64,000 nucleotides of DNA, from contig NZ_FTOM01000001.1 in assembly GCF_900156695.1 (NCBI RefSeq), positions 310,001 through 374,000 on the forward strand. The letters are read 5' to 3'. This document shows positions 39,267 through 49,756 of the stretch, piece by piece. The notes under the pieces were generated by a model. That model did not search any database and was not told the origin of the DNA. It was given only the letters and a program-made list of their open reading frames with translations. Positions within the stretch are counted from its first letter, which is position 1; the number at the start of each line of letters is the position of its first letter. Made by a program: the position numbers and the translations under genes. This DNA is from Phaeovulum vinaykumarii (lineage in GTDB: Bacteria; Pseudomonadota; Alphaproteobacteria; Rhodobacterales; Rhodobacteraceae).

Positions 39267-40874
39267 ATGCAAAGCCCCGATCCCGGACCCTCAGATCCCG
39301 GCACCTCTGGCCCCGGCTCCTCTGGCCCCGCGACGCCCCCCCCGACCGCCCCCCAGACCGCCCCGCCGGCTTCGCCGCGCCGGACCGATCCGCCGCGGCG
39401 CACCTCCAGCCTGTCGCGGCGGCGGATCGGGCTGGTTCTCGGGGCGGCGCTCTTTGCGGGCATGCTCTGGATCGGCCCGCCCGCGGGGATGGAGCGCACC
39501 GCCTGGCAGGTCGCGGCGCTGACCGGGCTCATGGCGCTGTGGTGGGTGACCGAAGCCCTGCCCATCGCGGCCACGGCGCTTTTGCCGGTGGCCCTCTTGC
39601 CGGTGATGGGGGCAGCCAGCCTGCACGAGGCCGCGGCCCCCTATGCCAATCCGCTGATCTTCCTGTTCCTGGGCGGCTTCCTGATCGCCGAGGCGATCCA
39701 GCGCTGGAACCTGCACCAGAGGATCGCGCTGGTGATCCTGGGGCTGGCCGGGCAGCGTCCCGACCGGCTGGTGGGCGGGTTCATGCTGGCCGCGGCGGGG
39801 CTGAGCATGTGGGTGTCGAACACCGCAACCGCCGCGCTGATGCTGCCGATCGGGCTGTCGGTGCTGCGCATGGTCGAAAGCGACCGCGATGCCCCCTCCG
39901 ATCACAGCGGCACCAACTCGGGCCATCACACCGGGGCGGCGCTGATGCTGGGGATCGCCTTCGGCGCCAATATCGGCGGCATGGCCACGCTGATCGGCAG
40001 CCCGCCCAACGCGCTGCTGGCGGCCTTCATGGCCGACCGCTGGGGCCTTGAGGTGGGCTTTCTCGACTGGATGGCGGTGGCCTTGCCGGTGGCGCTGGTG
40101 CTTCTGGTTGCGGCGTGGTGGGTGCTCTGCCGTGCCGCCTTCCGGGTGCCGCGGCAAGGCGTGGCGGGCATCGGCGCGCTGATCGCGTCGCGCCGCGCCG
40201 CCCTGGGGCCGATGCGACAGGCCGAAGCGGGCGTGGCGGTGGTGTTCGTCGCGGTGGCGCTGGCCTGGGTGTTCCGCCCCGCGCTTGACGCAGCCCTGCC
40301 GGGGATCGCGCTGTCGGACCCGGCCATTGCCATGATCGGGGCGCTGGTGCTGTTCCTTCTGCCCGCGGGCGGGGGCAGCGGACGCGCGCTCCTGACCTGG
40401 GAAGACACCGCGCGCCTGCCCTGGGGGGTGCTGGTCCTGGTCGGCGGCGGGCTGTCGCTGGGCGAGGCGATCGGCACCAGCGGCCTGGCCGCCGATCTGT
40501 CGGGGGCGATGGCGGGGCTGGCGGCCTGGCCCGGCTGGCTTCTGGTGGTGGCGGTGGCGGCGGGCGCGATGACGCTGAGCCATGTCACCTCGAACACCGC
40601 CACGGCGGCGACGCTGATCCCGCTGGCCAGCGCGCTGGCGGTCACGCTGGACATGGCACCGCTGATGCTGACGTTGCCGGTGGCGCTGGCGGCCTCGTGC
40701 GCATTCATGCTGCCGGTGGCGACACCGCCCAATGCCATCGTCTTTGCCAGCGGCCATCTGAGCGTGCCCGAGATGGCGCGCGCGGGCTGGCGGCTGAGCG
40801 CGGTGGCGCTGGTGCTGATCGCGGCGGCGGTGGTCGGGATGGGCGCCTGGGGACTCCTGCCGGCCGGCGGCTGA
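39267..40874 (+). CDS. DASS/SLC13 family anion transporter
   Basis: A 535-residue inner-membrane carrier of the divalent anion:sodium symporter family (dicarboxylates, sulfate and similar anions). The first 50 residues form a Pro/Ser/Gly-rich cytoplasmic tail. About eleven membrane segments follow, including the two pseudo-symmetric hairpin motifs, MWVSNTATAALMLP near 181-194 and HVTSNTATAATLIP near 437-450; SNT is the sodium and substrate signature. WWVTEALPIAATALLPV near 92-108 is also typical. Substrate cannot be decided. Convergent with the HAD gene, only 27 bases apart. Confidence 0.88.
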   Translation: MQSPDPGPSDPGTSGPGSSGPATPPPTAPQTAPPASPRRTDPPRRTSSLSRRRIGLVLGAALFAGMLWIGPPAGMERTAWQVAALTGLMALWWVTEALPIAATALLPVALLPVMGAASLHEAAAPYANPLIFLFLGGFLIAEAIQRWNLHQRIALVILGLAGQRPDRLVGGFMLAAAGLSMWVSNTATAALMLPIGLSVLRMVESDRDAPSDHSGTNSGHHTGAALMLGIAFGANIGGMATLIGSPPNALLAAFMADRWGLEVGFLDWMAVALPVALVLLVAAWWVLCRAAFRVPRQGVAGIGALIASRRAALGPMRQAEAGVAVVFVAVALAWVFRPALDAALPGIALSDPAIAMIGALVLFLLPAGGGSGRALLTWEDTARLPWGVLVLVGGGLSLGEAIGTSGLAADLSGAMAGLAAWPGWLLVVAVAAGAMTLSHVTSNTATAATLIPLASALAVTLDMAPLMLTLPVALAASCAFMLPVATPPNAIVFASGHLSVPEMARAGWRLSAVALVLIAAAVVGMGAWGLLPAGG

Positions 40875-40901
40875 GACCGCGCCCGCCCCGACCTGCGCGC
40901 C

Positions 40902-41519
40902 TCAGTCCGAGACGGAGCTGGGCACGACAGAAGGGGGCGCCGCGGGTGCCAGCGTGCGCAGGCAGGGCGCGCCAAAGGCCGCCGCCGCGGCCAGCCCGAT
41001 CTCGGAATCCTCGAAGATCAGGCATTGCGCGGGGCGCACCCCCAGCCGCGCCGCGGCCAGATGATAGGCCTCGGGGTCGGGCTTGTGGCGGGTGACATCA
41101 TTGCCCGACACCACCAAATCGAACAGATCGGCCAGCCCGTGATGGCCGAGGATCCGCTCGATATTGGCGCGCGAGGCGGTCGAGACCAGCGCCACCTTGC
41201 CCGCGCCATCGGCCCGGAAATGCCCGATCAGCCGGATCAGCGCCGCATTGGGCACGGTCAGCCCCATATAGGCGCCATAAAGGGCCGCCTTGCGCGCCGC
41301 GACATCGGGGGCGCGGGCGGCCTTGGCGCCCAGAAGCGCGGGCAGGAACTGGCGCCAGTTGCGCCCCGCGGCCACCGCGTCGAAATCCGCGCGCGCGACC
41401 TGCACCCCCTCTTCGGCCAGCGCCTGGGCATAGGCCGCGTGATTGGCCGCGGCGGTCTCGACCAGCGTGCCGTCAAGATCGACCAGAAGCGCCTGAAGGG
41501 GGCTCAGTTCGTGTCCCAT
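40902..41519 (-). CDS. HAD-superfamily phosphatase or phosphomutase
   Basis: A 205-residue HAD hydrolase with cap type of the beta-phosphoglucomutase subgroup. Motif I is LLVDLDGTLVE (nucleophile Asp14, acid Asp16), motif II VSTASRANIE, motif III RHKPDPEAYHLA and motif IV IFEDSEIGLAAA. It is the last gene of the glycan operon and overlaps the flippase-kinase gene by 16 bases, so it probably removes or moves a phosphate on the sugar or alcohol handled by that operon. Substrate is inference only. Confidence 0.82.
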   Translation of the reverse strand: MGHELSPLQALLVDLDGTLVETAAANHAAYAQALAEEGVQVARADFDAVAAGRNWRQFLPALLGAKAARAPDVAARKAALYGAYMGLTVPNAALIRLIGHFRADGAGKVALVSTASRANIERILGHHGLADLFDLVVSGNDVTRHKPDPEAYHLAAARLGVRPAQCLIFEDSEIGLAAAAAFGAPCLRTLAPAAPPSVVPSSVSD

Positions 41520-43456
41520 CGTTCCAGATATTCATCAAGGATCATCATCGTGCAGGCGAAAAAGCCCAGCCCGCGCAGCCGGTCCTGCCGGATCTTGTAG
41601 GTGGTCAGGCGCAGGTAATTGACGATCTCGTGGAAATAAAGCTCGCGCAGGGTCTCGGGGCCGTGGCGGGTGGTGAATTCCTCCACCAGCGTGTCATGCA
41701 GGCGCGAATAGGCATGCGAGCGCGTGGCATGCACCCGGATCGCCCCCGCCCCGTCCAGCGTGCAATCCAGCCCGCGGTTGAGCGTCTCATAGCCCAGATG
41801 CAGCGATTGCATCAGCTTGGCCCAGTCGATCAGGGGCGTGTTGAAGATGTTGTCGGGATTGGGGTCGATGACATAGAGGCCCGCGTCCTCCTGCGGGGCG
41901 ATGATGATGTTCTCGATCGTCAGATCGCCATGGATCACGGCGGTGCGGCGCGAGCGGATCTGGGCGCGCAGCCAGCCCCGGTCGGTCAGCGTCTCGAACC
42001 GCGCCAGATCGAACCTCCGGCCGTTGATCTCGAGGCTCTCGCCGCGGATCTCGGTGCGGACAAAGGCCAGGATCGTCTGCGCATTGGCCCGGGCCTTGGC
42101 GTCCAGATAGGCCTCGATCACGCGATCCTCGGCCGGCGGGCCGGGATGGGCGGCGTGGAAGGCCTCGATCCCGTCGATCACCTGGCGCAGGAGCGCGGCG
42201 GAATGGGCGTGGTCGCGGGTGTGGATCACGTCGAAGAAGTCGTTGGCTGGCACGACAAAGGGCATGTCATAGCATTGGACATCGCCCGACTGGCGCGCAC
42301 CGGCCACGCGCACCAGCGGCAGCGGCCCGCCTTCATGCGCGCGCAGCCAATCGGCCTGGGCGCGCAGCTTCTCGCCCGCGGGGCCGATGGCGAACTTGCG
42401 GATGGCCAGGCGTTCGTCCACCTCGACCAGCGCGGTGATCGCATCCGAACCGCCGTTGAAGAACCGGTGCATGACGCAATCGCCCAGCGCCTCGCGCCAG
42501 AAGCGGGTGGCCAGCGGATCGGCGCCGCGGAAGAGGTCGCTCAGGAAGCGGTTATAGACATCGGGCGTCATGAAGCGGTCGCGGCCGGCGGGGCCGATCT
42601 CGCCGGTGCGCCCGGCATGGCGGATCACCTCCAGAAGCCGCCGCGCCCCGCGCCGGTCCAGAAGCAGGCCGATCGCCTGGATCACGGCCAGCGGGCCGGC
42701 GGTATAGATGACATAGTTCATTGCCAGCCACAGGCCCCGCCCCTCGAGGCCGCCGCCGCCAAAGCTGTCGATCTGCGATCCCATCGGATCGCTGAGGATC
42801 GCCACCGTGGCATTGACCGAGCCCAGCCCGATCGCCGCGGCAAAGAGGTTGTAGGACAGGATATAGGCCGCCCACATCACCGCGCTCATGGCCAGATAGG
42901 GCAGCCGCAGCACCACCCGGCTGGCGATCAGTTCGGAGAACACCCAGAAGAGATCGGCCAGGCCAAGGCTGATGCGGGTGTTGAACAGCCCCGCCAGCGA
43001 CCACAAAAGCCGCCGCACCCGCATCACCCGCGGGATCGCCAGCGCCAGCGCCACGCCCGCCGCGGCCAGCCCGATCAGCGCCGCCGGCCCCCCCCATCCT
43101 GGCGCGCCGGCGCCCCCCAGAAGGGCGATGGCCGCAAAGATCGCCGCCACCGCGACCAGATCGGTGATGCGTTCGACGACCACGGTCGCGCCGACCAGCG
43201 CCAGCCGGTGGCCCGAACGTTGGCTGACCACGGCAATGCGCAGCAATTCGCCCAGGCGCAGCGGCACGAAGGTGTTGACCAGATAGCCCGCCGACAGCCC
43301 CAGCAGATAGCTGAACCGCGGCACCAGGCTGCCGTCGGGAAACAGCAGCGACCAGCGCGCCGCACGCAAGGCATGGGCACAGACCAGCACCAGCGAGGCC
43401 AGCGCCAGAAGCGTCAGATCGGTGACCGCGGGGGGGACGACAGCGGGATCGCTCAT
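41504..43456 (-). CDS. Flippase-like membrane domain fused to an APH/choline kinase-like domain
   Basis: A 650-residue fusion. The N-terminal part (about 1-290) has six to seven hydrophobic segments and motifs FVPLRLGELLRIAVVSQRSG and VVVERITDL, matching the lysylphosphatidylglycerol synthase-TM/UPF0104 flippase-like family. The C-terminal part (about 300-650) is a protein kinase-like fold of the aminoglycoside/choline kinase type, with catalytic VIHGDLTIENIII near 503-515 and metal-binding YVIDPNPDN near 522-530. It overlaps the nucleotidyltransferase gene by four bases. I infer a membrane-bound kinase step on a sugar or polyol followed by nucleotide activation; no direct evidence. Confidence 0.75.
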   Translation of the reverse strand: MSDPAVVPPAVTDLTLLALASLVLVCAHALRAARWSLLFPDGSLVPRFSYLLGLSAGYLVNTFVPLRLGELLRIAVVSQRSGHRLALVGATVVVERITDLVAVAAIFAAIALLGGAGAPGWGGPAALIGLAAAGVALALAIPRVMRVRRLLWSLAGLFNTRISLGLADLFWVFSELIASRVVLRLPYLAMSAVMWAAYILSYNLFAAAIGLGSVNATVAILSDPMGSQIDSFGGGGLEGRGLWLAMNYVIYTAGPLAVIQAIGLLLDRRGARRLLEVIRHAGRTGEIGPAGRDRFMTPDVYNRFLSDLFRGADPLATRFWREALGDCVMHRFFNGGSDAITALVEVDERLAIRKFAIGPAGEKLRAQADWLRAHEGGPLPLVRVAGARQSGDVQCYDMPFVVPANDFFDVIHTRDHAHSAALLRQVIDGIEAFHAAHPGPPAEDRVIEAYLDAKARANAQTILAFVRTEIRGESLEINGRRFDLARFETLTDRGWLRAQIRSRRTAVIHGDLTIENIIIAPQEDAGLYVIDPNPDNIFNTPLIDWAKLMQSLHLGYETLNRGLDCTLDGAGAIRVHATRSHAYSRLHDTLVEEFTTRHGPETLRELYFHEIVNYLRLTTYKIRQDRLRGLGFFACTMMILDEYLERWDTN

Positions 43457-44223
43457 GCGGGCGGCGCCTTTCGCGGCGCGGGGCCGAAATCGGCGGCAAA
43501 GCGCACCGGATCAAGGCGCGCGCATTCCTCGGGCGTGCCAAAGGAGACATGGCGCCGGGCCTCGATCCGCCCGATCCGCGCGCCTTCGGCCAGCATCTGG
43601 TTATAAAGCCCCGACATGAACAATTCCGGATAGGAGCAGCTTGCGCGATAGGCGGCGTATCGGCCCCGCATCTCGTCGGGGCTGGCAAACCAGTAGCAGC
43701 CGGCGATGGCGTGCGGGCTGACCACCTGTTTTTCGACCGTGCCGCAGACCGCGCCTTGCGCATCAAGGCGCATGTAGGAATAGGCCGGGTCTTGCGAGGC
43801 AAAGCCCAGAAGCGCGCCCGCGATCCGGCCTGCGCGCATCTCCTCGACCGCCCGCCCCATGTGGGGCGCGCGAAAGGCGTGGTCGCAATCGTTGATCGCC
43901 AGGGGCGCGCGGCTGCGCAGGGCCTTCACGCCCAGCATCGCGGTTTCGGCCGCGCCCGCCGTCACCTCGGGCAGGGCCACGATCCGCGCCTGCGGGTAAT
44001 GGAAAAGGATCGCCCGGTCGATCCCATGATCGCGGCAATGCTCGGCCAGGACGACAAAGACCATCTCCTCGACCGGGACCGCGCGGCGCAGACTTTCGCA
44101 GGCCCACCAGAAGAAGGGCGCGCCAGCGAGCTCGATCAGCGGCTTGGGGCGGGTCTCACCCGCCCTGGCAAAGCGCGAGCCGCGCCCCGCCATCGGCATG
44201 ACCAGAGAGACCCCGCCGCTCAT
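43453..44223 (-). CDS. Sugar-phosphate or related nucleotidyltransferase
   Basis: A 256-residue NTP_transferase family protein. The N-terminal VMPMAGRGSRFARAGETRPKPL signature (about 8-29; G-rich loop plus RPKPL Lys) binds the NTP, and NDCDHAF near 114 is the metal-binding acidic motif. Its placement between a kinase fusion and a GT2 enzyme resembles LicC/RfbA-like activation steps. Four-base overlaps on both sides show strict co-expression. Confidence 0.8.
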   Translation of the reverse strand: MSGGVSLVMPMAGRGSRFARAGETRPKPLIELAGAPFFWWACESLRRAVPVEEMVFVVLAEHCRDHGIDRAILFHYPQARIVALPEVTAGAAETAMLGVKALRSRAPLAINDCDHAFRAPHMGRAVEEMRAGRIAGALLGFASQDPAYSYMRLDAQGAVCGTVEKQVVSPHAIAGCYWFASPDEMRGRYAAYRASCSYPELFMSGLYNQMLAEGARIGRIEARRHVSFGTPEECARLDPVRFAADFGPAPRKAPPA

Positions 44224-45125
44224 GCGCCCGCCCCCTTCCCTGCCCCGTGTCCTGCCCCCTGTCCTGCCGCCGGCGTGATGTCGTGGAGCACGTCGAAGAC
44301 ATAGCCGTCAGGCACCTCTGCGCGGTGATCGGCGCGCCGGAAATGGCCCCGCCGGGCGACGTGATCGAACAGGATCCGCAGCGTGCCCCAGGCCTGCGAG
44401 ACAAGACGCACGTTCGAGATCTGGTCATCCTCGCGCCAGGTGATGGGGAAATAGATGAAGTCCCGGCGCTGGTCGATCAGACCCAGGAGCAGGAAGATGT
44501 TGAAGCGCAGATCGTCGGCCGCGCGGGTCAGGTCCATGTCGGCAAAGACCGGCCGGGCAAAGATGTTGAGCCCCGAGCCCAGGTCGCGCACGCGCCGCCC
44601 CGCCCCCAGCGAGAAGAGCGCGTTCATCCCCAGATTGCCCAGGATGCGGACGCGCGAATAGCCCTGAAGCCGCGCGCCGGGCGCAAAGCGCGCGCCAAGA
44701 CATGCGTCATGGCGGCGGTGTCGGCCCGCCGCAAGAACCGGGATCAGATCGGCGATGGCGCCCTGATCGTCGCCGTGCAGCACCGCGACATGGCTGAAGC
44801 CGTGGGCTGCGGCATACGCAAAGGCCGCCTTGTGCGAGCCGCCCAGGTTGACGTTGGTGCGATTGCGCGCAATGCGCACCCGCGGCACGCAGGCGTCGGG
44901 GGCGGCGGCGCGCGCGGCGGCAAGCGTGCCGTCGCGGCTGCCGTTGTCCAGAACCAGGATCTCGGCAAACCAGCGCCCCTGCTCGGGCGTGAACTGCGCC
45001 AGCACCCGCCCGATCTGGGGGGCGCAATTGTAGCAGGGAACGAAGACCAGGATCTTGTCGGACGACGCCGTCTCGGGTGGGGCGCTCTCGGGCGGGATCT
45101 GGTCGGGTTGGGGCATGTCGGTCAT
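44220..45125 (-). CDS. Family 2 glycosyltransferase, dolichol-phosphate mannosyltransferase-like
   Basis: A 301-residue GT-A fold enzyme. VFVPCYNCAPQIGRVL (about 24-39), LDNGSRDGTLAAA near 55-67 and the DXD-type LHGDDQG near 113-119 are the donor-binding signatures. No clear membrane anchor is seen, but the pairing with GtrA (directly upstream) is typical of enzymes that load sugar on a polyprenyl phosphate. I use the ATG at 45125 (MTDMPQPDQ), which overlaps the gtrA stop (ATGA). The C-terminus carries a Gly/Ala/Lys repeat tail. Confidence 0.82.
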   Translation of the reverse strand: MTDMPQPDQIPPESAPPETASSDKILVFVPCYNCAPQIGRVLAQFTPEQGRWFAEILVLDNGSRDGTLAAARAAAPDACVPRVRIARNRTNVNLGGSHKAAFAYAAAHGFSHVAVLHGDDQGAIADLIPVLAAGRHRRHDACLGARFAPGARLQGYSRVRILGNLGMNALFSLGAGRRVRDLGSGLNIFARPVFADMDLTRAADDLRFNIFLLLGLIDQRRDFIYFPITWREDDQISNVRLVSQAWGTLRILFDHVARRGHFRRADHRAEVPDGYVFDVLHDITPAAGQGAGHGAGKGAGA

Positions 45126-45565
45126 CGGACGCCTTTCAGGGGCCATTGGGCCATGATGCGGGCGACAAGGAAATTCAGCAGCAATTGCGGCGGGGTTATG
45201 ACCACCTTGGCCAATGCCGCCAGGGCTCCGGGCGACAGATCGACGCCCAGCCCGCCCGCCGCCGCGCCCAGCGCTGCCATCACCGGCCCGATGGCCAGCG
45301 AGGCCGCGGTGATGACCCCGGCCGTATAGAGCAGATAGGCCAGAAGGCGCCACGCCAGCCCGCCATGTTCTGCGGCAAAGACCAGATGGCGCGAGAGCAC
45401 GAAGACCCCCGCCGCAGCCGTGGCCGAGCTGACGAAATTGGCCGCAACCGGCGCCACCCCCGCCCGCACGAGAACGATCAGCAAGGTGAAATCGACCAGC
45501 CAGCCCGCGCCCGACAGCCCGCCGAAGCGCAGGAAGCTGCGCAGGAACGTGCGCGCACCCGTCAT
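45122..45565 (-). CDS. GtrA family membrane protein, polyprenyl-linked sugar flippase type
   Basis: A 147-residue protein with four hydrophobic segments and the GtrA-like start FLRFGGLSGAGWLVDFTLLIVL. GtrA proteins are thought to flip undecaprenyl-phosphate-sugar across the inner membrane for glycan decoration. It lies between a GT-C-like membrane protein and a GT2 enzyme, completing a GtrA/GtrB/GtrC-like trio. Overlaps both neighbours by four bases. Confidence 0.82.
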   Translation of the reverse strand: MTGARTFLRSFLRFGGLSGAGWLVDFTLLIVLVRAGVAPVAANFVSSATAAAGVFVLSRHLVFAAEHGGLAWRLLAYLLYTAGVITAASLAIGPVMAALGAAAGGLGVDLSPGALAALAKVVITPPQLLLNFLVARIMAQWPLKGVR

Positions 45566-47403
45566 TCGCCCATCTCCCCCGCGGCGGGGCGGCGGATCGG
45601 CGCATAATGGGCGCGCAGATCGTCATGGCCAAAGCCCTGCGGCGCCAGAAGGCGGGCGCGCGCGGCGATGTCGTCCAGCTCGGCCGGGCGGAGCGGGATC
45701 GCGTGGAACAGGTTGACCTGGCGCGACCAGATCGCGCGCTCGGGCCGGGTCGAGGGCGGCGGGTCAAAGGGATTGCCCAGAAGGTTCGCCCGGCTGGGCG
45801 CAAGATCGACCCGCTGGCGCCGCGTCTCGGGATGCGTGGCGACCACCCCGGCAAAGATCCCCGAGGGCGGCGCGCCATTCGGCATCCGGTCGGGACGGCC
45901 CATCATGGTCAGGAAGAGACGGTCGGCCGCGCGCAGATCCGGGCAGGTCAGCGCCATGTTCACGAAGAAGGCCGCGGTTTCCTCGCCCCCCAGCGGCAGG
46001 CGGCGATACTGGTTCTCGCTCAGGATCACGGCGACACGGGCCGCGCCCTTCTCGAAGACCAGAACGCCCGAGCGCGCACAATCGGGCAGCGCCTGCGCCG
46101 TGGGGCGCATCCGATAGCCCGCCTCGAGAAGCGCCAGCCGCAGATAGGCAACATCGTCGAAATGCGACACCAGAACCGTGCTGGAGGGCACGCCCGCAAG
46201 GCCGTCCACGAAATCCTGCGCGCCGGCAAGGGCCCGGTTCTGCGCGCCCTGCCAGCGATACCACAGAAGCGGCATCCACAGCCGCCCCGTATGCACGCTG
46301 CGCGGCCCGTCCATCAGCCGATAGCCGTCGCGGATCGTGCCGGTGCCAAGGGGCGGCAGCACCGCCAGAAGCGCCAGCACCGCCAGAAGCCCGCCCCAGA
46401 TCGCGCGCGGTGCCCCGCGCTCGGCCAGCCGCGCGGCCACGAAGACCAGCGCCCGAGCGACATGGAGCGCCGCGACCGCGATCATCAGCGGGTAGAAATG
46501 GCGCACCTGCCCCGAATGCGAGGCCGCAAACCCCAGGGTCGCTGCCAGCGGATAGAGGATGAAGGTCAGCCGGAAGGGCCAGCCGGTCTCGCGCCAGAAG
46601 AGCGTGGCGCCCATCGCCGCGAAAATGCAGCCCGGCAACCCCAGGAAGGCCAGGATCAGATAGGGCTGAAGCGCGCGCTTGGCCTCGGGGGCGGGAAAGT
46701 CGAGCGCGGACCCGACCCGCACCGCGTCGAGCGGCGTGACCCCGGTCCACAGGAAGAAGAGCCCCAGCACCGCCAGAAGCCCCGCCGCCGACACCCCCGC
46801 CCGCAGCGCGATCGCGCCGGGGCGTTCCAGCGTGATCCAGGCCATCCCGGCCAGAAGCGGCAGCACCAGCACCGCATCGGTGCGGCAGAGGATGGCATAG
46901 CCCAGAAGCGCCCCGGCCAGCGCATAGGCCGCAGGCCCGCGCGCCCAGGCCACCAGCGCCACCGCCCCCGTCGCCAGCGCCGCCGAGAAGAGGTTGTCGT
47001 TGAAGAAGAACGCGGTCTCGAGCGCGCCGGGGATCAAGAGGACCGCCAGAACGGCCGTGGTCCAGCCGGCCGAGGTGAAGCGCCGCACGATGGCAAGCGA
47101 CGCCGCCACCACCCCGATCAGCGCCGCAAGCATCACCGCGTGAAAGAGCGCGCCCCCCGACGCCCCGGTCAGCCGCCCGAGCACATGAAAAAGCGCGATC
47201 AGCCCGATCCGGGTGTCGTGGATATATTCACCCACAAGCGTCAGATCGGGAAAGAGCCGCGCGGGTGCATCGGGGCCGAACTGCATCGCCAGCGACAGGA
47301 TATTGGCGGTGTAGCCCTCGAGCTGCGAGACAAACAGGATCGGGCTGACCAGCCAGAGGCCACAGAGCACAAGGACGATCCGGCCAAGATCACGGGGGGT
47401 CAT
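45562..47403 (-). CDS. Polytopic membrane protein, GT-C-like glycosyltransferase candidate
   Basis: A 613-residue protein with about ten membrane segments in the first 380 residues and a soluble C-terminal part. The first periplasmic loop after the first helix contains GEYIHDTRIG, an acidic region in the position of the GT-C catalytic loop, but I do not see a textbook motif. I start at the ATG at 47403 (MTPRDLGRIVL), with GGAG upstream. As the first gene of the operon with GtrA and GT2, it may transfer the flipped sugar to its acceptor on the periplasmic side. Function is inferred from context. Confidence 0.65.
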   Translation of the reverse strand: MTPRDLGRIVLVLCGLWLVSPILFVSQLEGYTANILSLAMQFGPDAPARLFPDLTLVGEYIHDTRIGLIALFHVLGRLTGASGGALFHAVMLAALIGVVAASLAIVRRFTSAGWTTAVLAVLLIPGALETAFFFNDNLFSAALATGAVALVAWARGPAAYALAGALLGYAILCRTDAVLVLPLLAGMAWITLERPGAIALRAGVSAAGLLAVLGLFFLWTGVTPLDAVRVGSALDFPAPEAKRALQPYLILAFLGLPGCIFAAMGATLFWRETGWPFRLTFILYPLAATLGFAASHSGQVRHFYPLMIAVAALHVARALVFVAARLAERGAPRAIWGGLLAVLALLAVLPPLGTGTIRDGYRLMDGPRSVHTGRLWMPLLWYRWQGAQNRALAGAQDFVDGLAGVPSSTVLVSHFDDVAYLRLALLEAGYRMRPTAQALPDCARSGVLVFEKGAARVAVILSENQYRRLPLGGEETAAFFVNMALTCPDLRAADRLFLTMMGRPDRMPNGAPPSGIFAGVVATHPETRRQRVDLAPSRANLLGNPFDPPPSTRPERAIWSRQVNLFHAIPLRPAELDDIAARARLLAPQGFGHDDLRAHYAPIRRPAAGEMGE

Positions 47404-47465
47404 CGGGGGGCTCCGCCTTCTGCGCCTGTGCACGCGATCCGAGGGCGCGCGCGCACCCGTCCCTC

Positions 47466-47495
47466 TGTAGAGCGCCCGCCCCCCGCCGAGGTCAA
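47466..47495 (-). promoter_or_regulatory. Candidate promoter of the glycan operon
   Basis: On the minus strand TTGACC (47495-47490) and TCTACA (47471-47466) are 18 bases apart, 63 bases before the first start codon. Confidence 0.4.
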
Positions 47496-47568
47496 GCCCG
47501 GCAGGGCCGAAATGCCCCGACCGTCGCGCCAGGCCCACAACCCGCGGGCGTGGTGTCTGCCGTGGGCG

Positions 47569-48386
<818 letters not shown>

Positions 48387-48390
<4 letters not shown>

Positions 48391-49058
48391 CGGATCATCC
48401 CCAGTTTGCGCCGCACCCAGGTTTCAAACAGCCGCACCAGCGCCGCCGCCGGCAGCGAGATCATCAGGAAGATCACGCCCACCATCGTGATCGGTTCCAG
48501 GAAGCGGTAATGTTCGGAGCCGATGGCATTGGCGGTGTGCATCAATTCGGCCACCCCGATCACCGACAGCATCGGCGTGTCCTTGAAGATGCCGACAAGA
48601 TAATTGCCCATCCCCGCCAGCGCGGGCGGCAGCGCCTGGGGAATGATGATGCGCGTATAGGTGTCGCGGGTCGACAGGCTGAGCGCGGTGCAGGCCTCCC
48701 ACTGGCCCTTGGGCACGGCCTCGATGCCGCCGCGATAGACCTCGGACAGATAGGCCGCGTAATGCAGCCCGATGGCGATCATCCCCGCCGTCCACGGGCT
48801 GAGCCGAAGGCCGAATTGCGGGCCGACATAGAAGACGAAGAAGATTTGCAGCACCAGGGGCGTCGAGCGGATGAACTCCACCCCCTCGCGCACCACCGCC
48901 GTCAGCAGCCGGACCGGCGTGCGCTGCGCCAGCGCCAGGACAAGACCCAGCACCAACGCGATGGCATAGCCCGCCCCCGCCGCCATCAGCGTGTTGAGCG
49001 TGGCCCCCAGAAGCCGCGGCAGGATCTCGAAGGCGAAATCCCATTTCCAGTCGAACAT
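48387..49058 (-). CDS. ehuD: Ectoine/hydroxyectoine ABC transporter permease EhuD
   Basis: A 223-residue inner-membrane permease with about five helices of the HisM/PAAT type. The EAA-like loop (GIEAVPKGQWEACTALSLS) that docks on the ATPase is visible near 110-130. The start is one base after the ehuC stop. Together with EhuC it forms the heterodimeric channel. Confidence 0.85.
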
Positions 49059-49059
49059 C

Positions 49060-49725
49060 TCACGCCCTCCCGATGCGGCGCGCCATCACCCGTTCGAGCC
49101 AGCGCATGAACGGCGTCACCAGCGCGCGGGCGAACAGGTAATAGAGGATCAGCGCAGTGCCGAAGGCCTGGGCCGACAGGAAGGTCGAGCCGTTGATCTG
49201 CTTGGCCTCGAACATCAGATCCGCGACCGAGATCAGCGACACAAGCGCCGTGCCCTTGAGCAGCTCGATCAACAGGTTCCCCCAGGGCGGCAGCATGTTG
49301 ACCAGCGCCTGGGGCAGGATGATGCGCCACATCCGCTTCGCGGGCGACATCGACAGCGCATAGGCGGCCTCCCATTGACCGCGCGGCACCGACTGGATGC
49401 CGCCGCGCACCAGTTCCGCCCCATAGGCGCCAAGGTTCATCCCCACGGCCACGAAACCGGCGGTGAACTTCTCCAGCGTGATCCCGAAAAGCGGCAGCAC
49501 GAAGAAGATCCAGTAGAGCTGGACCAGAAGCGAGGTGCCGCGGAAGATCTCGATATAGACCACGGCGGGAATGCGGATCAGCGCGTTGGGGGCAAGCTTC
49601 ATCAGCCCGGCCACCAGCGCGATGAGGATCGCCAGCGCGCTGGCACAGACGAACTGCGCGGCGGTCATCAGCGTGCCGTCGATCAGGCGCGGACCATAGT
49701 CGCGCAGGAATTCAAGATAGGACAT
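49060..49725 (-). CDS. ehuC: Ectoine/hydroxyectoine ABC transporter permease EhuC
   Basis: A 221-residue permease homologous to EhuD, with five helices and the conserved GIQSVPRGQWEAAYALSMS coupling loop near 108-127. It is separated from ehuB by 80 bases that contain a GC-rich hairpin, so it is probably made at lower level than the binding protein. Confidence 0.85.
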   Translation of the reverse strand: MSYLEFLRDYGPRLIDGTLMTAAQFVCASALAILIALVAGLMKLAPNALIRIPAVVYIEIFRGTSLLVQLYWIFFVLPLFGITLEKFTAGFVAVGMNLGAYGAELVRGGIQSVPRGQWEAAYALSMSPAKRMWRIILPQALVNMLPPWGNLLIELLKGTALVSLISVADLMFEAKQINGSTFLSAQAFGTALILYYLFARALVTPFMRWLERVMARRIGRA

Positions 49726-49756
49726 GCGGGTTTGCCGCTCCGATCAGGGCCAGGGA

